NCBI GenBank assembly: GCA_038134285.1
Contig: JAYPUW010000004.1
Location: 1-64,000 of the forward strand
Source: UBA3478 sp038134285
Lineage (GTDB): Bacteria; Bacteroidota; Bacteroidia; Flavobacteriales; Flavobacteriaceae
Direction: 5' to 3'
Length of the DNA stretch: 64,000 nt
A program made the translations under genes and the position numbers. The notes under the pieces were generated by a model. It was given only the letters and a program-made list of their open reading frames with translations. It made no database searches and was not told the origin of the DNA. This document shows positions 60,811 to 64,000 of this stretch, in pieces. Numbering within the stretch: position 1 is the first letter of the stretch; the number at the start of each line of letters is the position of its first letter.

Positions 60811-62760
60811 TTACACTTCTCTAAAAGGCTTCACGCTTTCAGCAATCTGTGAGTTAATCATTTCGGCGAATGCTTCAACGCTCATCGTTCCTAGGCTCTC
60901 GCCTCCGTGTTTACGAACAGAAACAAGCCCTTCAACCTCTTCTTGTTCTCCGATTACCATCATAAACGGCACCTTTTTCATTTCTGCTTCTCGAATTTTT
61001 TTTCCAACCGTTTCATTTCGAGCATCAATGAGGGCGCGAATTTCGTGATTTTCTAGCGATTTTAAAACTTTTCGGGAATAATTTTCAAAGCGCTCACTAA
61101 CCGGAAGTACTTCTACTTGAACAGGAATAAGCCAAACGGGGAAGTTACCTCCTGTGTGTTCTAACAGTAGCGCAATGAAACGCTCCATGCTTCCAAAAGG
61201 TGCGCGGTGGATCATAACTGGTCTGTGATACTCATTATCACTCCCTTTGTAGCTAAGGTCAAAACGCACAGGTAGGTTGTAATCTACCTGAATGGTACCT
61301 AATTGCCACTTTCGTCCTAAGGCGTCCTTGATCATGAAGTCAAGCTTTGGTCCGTAGAATGCGGCCTCACCTGATTCAATAACATACTTCAGGCCTTTAT
61401 TTTCTGCGGCTTTTATAATTGATGCTTCGGCTTTATCCCAATTTTCTTTCTCTCCGATGTATTTTTCAGGCTTTTCTAAGTCACGAACACTTACTTGTGC
61501 GGTGAAATCTTCGAATCCTAATGAACCTAACACATAAAGGGTTAAGTCGATGACATTCTCAAACTCAGAGAGCAGCTGATCTTGGGTACAAAAGATATGT
61601 GCATCGTCTTGAGTGAAACCGCGAACCCTGGTTAGTCCATGAAGTTCACCACTCTGTTCGTATCGGTAAACCGTTCCGAATTCCGCGAAGCGCTTAGGAA
61701 GATCTTTGTAACTGAATCGCGTTGCATTGAAAATTTCACAGTGATGCGGACAGTTCATAGGTTTAAGCAAAAACTCTTCGTCTTCCTTAGGTGTTTTAAT
61801 AGGTTGAAAGCTGTCTTCACCGTATTTGGCATAATGACCTGAGGTTACATATAACTCTTTTTGGCCGATATGAGGAGAAACCACCATTTCGTAACCAGCT
61901 TTCCTTTGCGCTGCTTTCAAAAAGTTTTCGAGTCGCTCTCTTAGTGCAGCTCCTTTTGGAAGCCATAGCGGTAATCCTTGTCCCACCTTCGCTGAAAACG
62001 TAAAGAGTTCAAGCTCTTTTCCTAATTTTCGGTGGTCACGTTGCTTGGCTTCTTCTATGCGCTCTAAATACTCGGTAAGCTCTTTCTGTTTAGGAAAAGA
62101 GATGCCGTAAATACGGGTTAGCTGAGGCTTGTTTTCGTCACCGCGCCAGTAAGCCCCAGCAATACTTAAAATTTTAAAGGCTTTGACGTGTCCGGTATTT
62201 GGCAAGTGTCCTCCGCGACATAAATCTGTGAATGTACTGTGATCACAAAAAGTGATATCTCCATCGGTTAGGCCTTCAATGAGTTCGATCTTGAACTCAT
62301 TATTTTGCCCTTGATAATGCGCTAAGGCCTCTTTTTTTGATACCGAACGCATCTTGAATTCGTGCTTTCCTCTCGCGATTTCAAGTGCTTTGTCTTCAAT
62401 GACTTTAAAATCTTTATCTGAGACGTTGTGGCCCCCGAAATCTATATCGTAGTAAAAACCATTTTCAATTGCTGGGCCGATAGTGAGTTTGATGCCCGGA
62501 TACAATTCTTCCAAGGCCTGTGCTAATATGTGAGCGCTAGAGTGCCAAAATGCCTTCTTTCCTTCCTCGTTATTCCAGGTAAACAAAGTTAAGGCACCGT
62601 CTTCGGTTAGTGGCGTTGAAAGTTCAACAGTCTTATCATTGAAGCTAGCCGATAAGACTGCTCGGGCTAAACCTTCGCTAATTGAACTAGCCACTTCAAA
62701 AGGAGTGGTACCTGACTGAAATTCTTTTACGGCGCCGTCTGGAAGCGTTATCTGAATCAT
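60811..62760 (-). CDS. thrS: Threonyl-tRNA synthetase
   Basis: 649 residues. The N-terminal TGS domain (MIQITLPDGAVKEFQSGTTP) and the HSSAHILAQALEELYPG editing motif are followed by the class II catalytic core with zinc cysteine in MNCPHHCEIF, GTVYRYEQSGELHGLTRVRG and HRAPFGSMERFIALLLEH. It charges tRNA-Thr. It is the first gene of the operon, 17 bases before infC. Confidence 0.97.
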   Translation of the reverse strand: MIQITLPDGAVKEFQSGTTPFEVASSISEGLARAVLSASFNDKTVELSTPLTEDGALTLFTWNNEEGKKAFWHSSAHILAQALEELYPGIKLTIGPAIENGFYYDIDFGGHNVSDKDFKVIEDKALEIARGKHEFKMRSVSKKEALAHYQGQNNEFKIELIEGLTDGDITFCDHSTFTDLCRGGHLPNTGHVKAFKILSIAGAYWRGDENKPQLTRIYGISFPKQKELTEYLERIEEAKQRDHRKLGKELELFTFSAKVGQGLPLWLPKGAALRERLENFLKAAQRKAGYEMVVSPHIGQKELYVTSGHYAKYGEDSFQPIKTPKEDEEFLLKPMNCPHHCEIFNATRFSYKDLPKRFAEFGTVYRYEQSGELHGLTRVRGFTQDDAHIFCTQDQLLSEFENVIDLTLYVLGSLGFEDFTAQVSVRDLEKPEKYIGEKENWDKAEASIIKAAENKGLKYVIESGEAAFYGPKLDFMIKDALGRKWQLGTIQVDYNLPVRFDLSYKGSDNEYHRPVMIHRAPFGSMERFIALLLEHTGGNFPVWLIPVQVEVLPVSERFENYSRKVLKSLENHEIRALIDARNETVGKKIREAEMKKVPFMMVIGEQEEVEGLVSVRKHGGESLGTMSVEAFAEMINSQIAESVKPFREV

Positions 62761-62831
62761 GAGACTTTACTAAATAAGTGGCAAAGATAGTTATCTCGTG
62801 GGCTCACCCAAACTCTGTTTAATGCTTAATT

Positions 62832-63488
62832 TTGAAGCCGATGACCGACTTTAAAGCTTACAACTTAAAACCAATTCTACCTTTTTTAATGGTGGTGCTG
62901 GTAAGTACTCCATTACTTGGTCTAGAAAAAGGGACGATTTTTGCTCAACTTAACGCGATACATAATCCTATTTTAGATGTATTTTTTAAAAACATCACTT
63001 ACCTAGGTGACGCTTCGTACGCGTTATTACTACTGTTATTTTTCTTCTATAAGAAACCTTTTGAGTGGCCTTTTAAGTTTACAGTTGGCTTTCTAATTCA
63101 TGGATTTTTTGTTCATCTTTTTAAGCAATGGCTAGCAAAAGGTGCTTTGCGCCCTTATGGTTATTTTTCAGAGGCCGGAGTAGCAGAGGACTATCTATGG
63201 GTTGAAGGGGTCTCTATGAAAATCTTGAACAGTTTTCCGTCAGGACACACCACTACCGTATTTTTCTTTGCCTCATTCATGGCGGTATATGCTCAAAAAA
63301 AGAGTTTGACCTACGGATTAGTTGTTGTAGCAGCAATTGCGGCTTTATCTAGAGTTTATCTTGGTCAGCATTGGTTTCAGGATATTTACACAGGAGCCTT
63401 ATTCGGGTGTTTTTCTACTTTTATGGCGCAGTGGATAGTTCGTTCTAATCCGCGCAAATGGCATCATAATCGATTGCAATGGAAATAA
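62832..63488 (+). CDS. PAP2-family phosphatase
   Basis: 218 residues with several hydrophobic spans. The three catalytic motifs are visible: KQWLAKGALRP (K-x6-RP), FPSGHTTTVFF (PSGH) and SRVYLGQHWFQDI (SR-x5-H-x3-D). It probably dephosphorylates a lipid pyrophosphate or phosphate in the membrane, such as undecaprenyl pyrophosphate; adjacency to a glycosyltransferase fits lipid-carrier work. Its end overlaps the next gene. Confidence 0.93.
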   Translation: MKPMTDFKAYNLKPILPFLMVVLVSTPLLGLEKGTIFAQLNAIHNPILDVFFKNITYLGDASYALLLLLFFFYKKPFEWPFKFTVGFLIHGFFVHLFKQWLAKGALRPYGYFSEAGVAEDYLWVEGVSMKILNSFPSGHTTTVFFFASFMAVYAQKKSLTYGLVVVAAIAALSRVYLGQHWFQDIYTGALFGCFSTFMAQWIVRSNPRKWHHNRLQWK

Positions 63489-64000
63489 AAGCATTAGTGT
63501 TTCGTTACAGGTACTTCATTATTGGATTGGTCGGTTTTGTTTTGTTTTCTGCATTTAGTGCTGCTTTTCCGATCTACATACTCGATGAGGCCAAGAATAG
63601 TGAAGCAGCCCGTGAGATGTTGGTAAGTAAGAATTATTTCGTTCCCACCTTCAACGGTGAATTAAGAACTGACAAGCCACCTTTTCATTATTTCTTAATG
63701 ATGTTGTCGTACAGCTTGTTTGGTGTAGGTCCTTTTGCGGCTCGTTTTTTTTCGGCAGTGGCAGGAGCCTTTATGCTTGTGTTTATCACCCGTTCTGTTG
63801 AGCGTTACCTCAATTGGTATACGACATGTATAGCTGCCTTGGTGTTATGTAGCAGTCTGCTTTTCGCCCAAGAGTTTCACTTGGCGGTTCCTGATCCCTA
63901 TTTAATTCTATTTGTAACGGCCTCCTTACTTTATTTTTTCGATCACGATCAACAACCTTCAAAGAAAAGATTGCTACTCGCGTATAGTTTTATGGGTTTA
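63479..64000 (+). CDS. Family 39-type glycosyltransferase (ArnT-like), truncated by the window edge
   Basis: The ATG at 63479 overlaps the PAP2 stop by 10 bases and at least 174 codons are open. The N-terminal signal/TM segment is followed by AFPIYILDEAKNSEAAREML, the acidic D-E catalytic pair of GT39/PMT enzymes, then NGELRTDKPPFHYF and further membrane spans. These enzymes move sugars from a polyprenyl phosphate carrier. The C-terminal half lies outside. Confidence 0.85.
   Translation, partial: MEIKALVFRYRYFIIGLVGFVLFSAFSAAFPIYILDEAKNSEAAREMLVSKNYFVPTFNGELRTDKPPFHYFLMMLSYSLFGVGPFAARFFSAVAGAFMLVFITRSVERYLNWYTTCIAALVLCSSLLFAQEFHLAVPDPYLILFVTASLLYFFDHDQQPSKKRLLLAYSFMGL

Noticed and set aside
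1..64000. CRISPR arrays, insertion sequences, prophage, toxin-antitoxin or restriction systems
   Set aside because: No regularly spaced repeats, transposase or integrase motifs, or recognisable defence genes were seen on either strand.

Overview
This window comes from a bacterium of the phylum Bacteroidota, most likely a marine member of the Flavobacteriales. The evidence is the repeated promoter element TAnnTTTG, several families largely confined to this phylum (DUF4295, DUF3467, TIGR03643, DUF5916), a split transketolase, and a flavobacterial-type carotenoid cluster. The genus cannot be read from the sequence alone.

Layout. Positions 1-13.1 kb hold a conserved information-processing block: tRNA-Gly, tRNA-Thr, tuf, tRNA-Trp, secE, nusG, rplK, rplA, rplJ, rplL, rpoB, rpoC and a DUF3467 gene. 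Positions 13.1-17.0 kb hold prfC, idi and a pterin synthase gene, then a clearly dead mannose-6-phosphate isomerase gene. Positions 17.0-27.1 kb are the most accessory part: lipoprotein and membrane genes, an S1/P1 nuclease, an AlkB-like dioxygenase, an AraC regulator broken by one stop codon, a small secreted protein, htpG, a candidate small RNA and a decayed TetR-like remnant. Positions 27.1-42.2 kb are housekeeping: KAS III, a sodium symporter, recR, an E2 acyltransferase, an exonuclease, an FAH-family gene, cinA, the L28/L33/DUF4295 genes, ftsY, rimO, a lipoprotein with a SurA-like chaperone, and aconitase.

Positions 42.2-48.7 kb form a carotenoid cluster. Six tightly packed minus-strand genes (regulator, crtI, crtB, crtZ, crtD, cruF) face a plus-strand crtA-like gene. 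No lycopene cyclase is present, but the set fits a hydroxylated monocyclic carotenoid of the saproxanthin/myxol type. The first gene is a MerR-type regulator whose C-terminal part keeps the W-x9-EH and E-x-H-x-x-G motifs of CarH/LitR, the adenosylcobalamin photoreceptors. The cluster may therefore be controlled by light and vitamin B12. This is the most interesting system in the window.

Positions 48.8-64 kb hold tRNA-Leu and tRNA-Lys on the minus strand, aroK, a phosphoribosyltransferase, hslR, an FKBP-type lipoprotein, the two transketolase halves, tgt, lptF/G, accA, dnaB, a HAD phosphatase, the thrS-infC-rpmI-rplT operon (infC appears to start at a rare ATA codon), a PAP2 phosphatase and the start of a family 39 glycosyltransferase that runs off the window.

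Three genes in various stages of decay lie within about 11 kb (manA, an AraC regulator, a TetR-like remnant), which suggests recent lineage-specific loss in that stretch. I saw no CRISPR array, insertion sequence, prophage or recognisable defence system.
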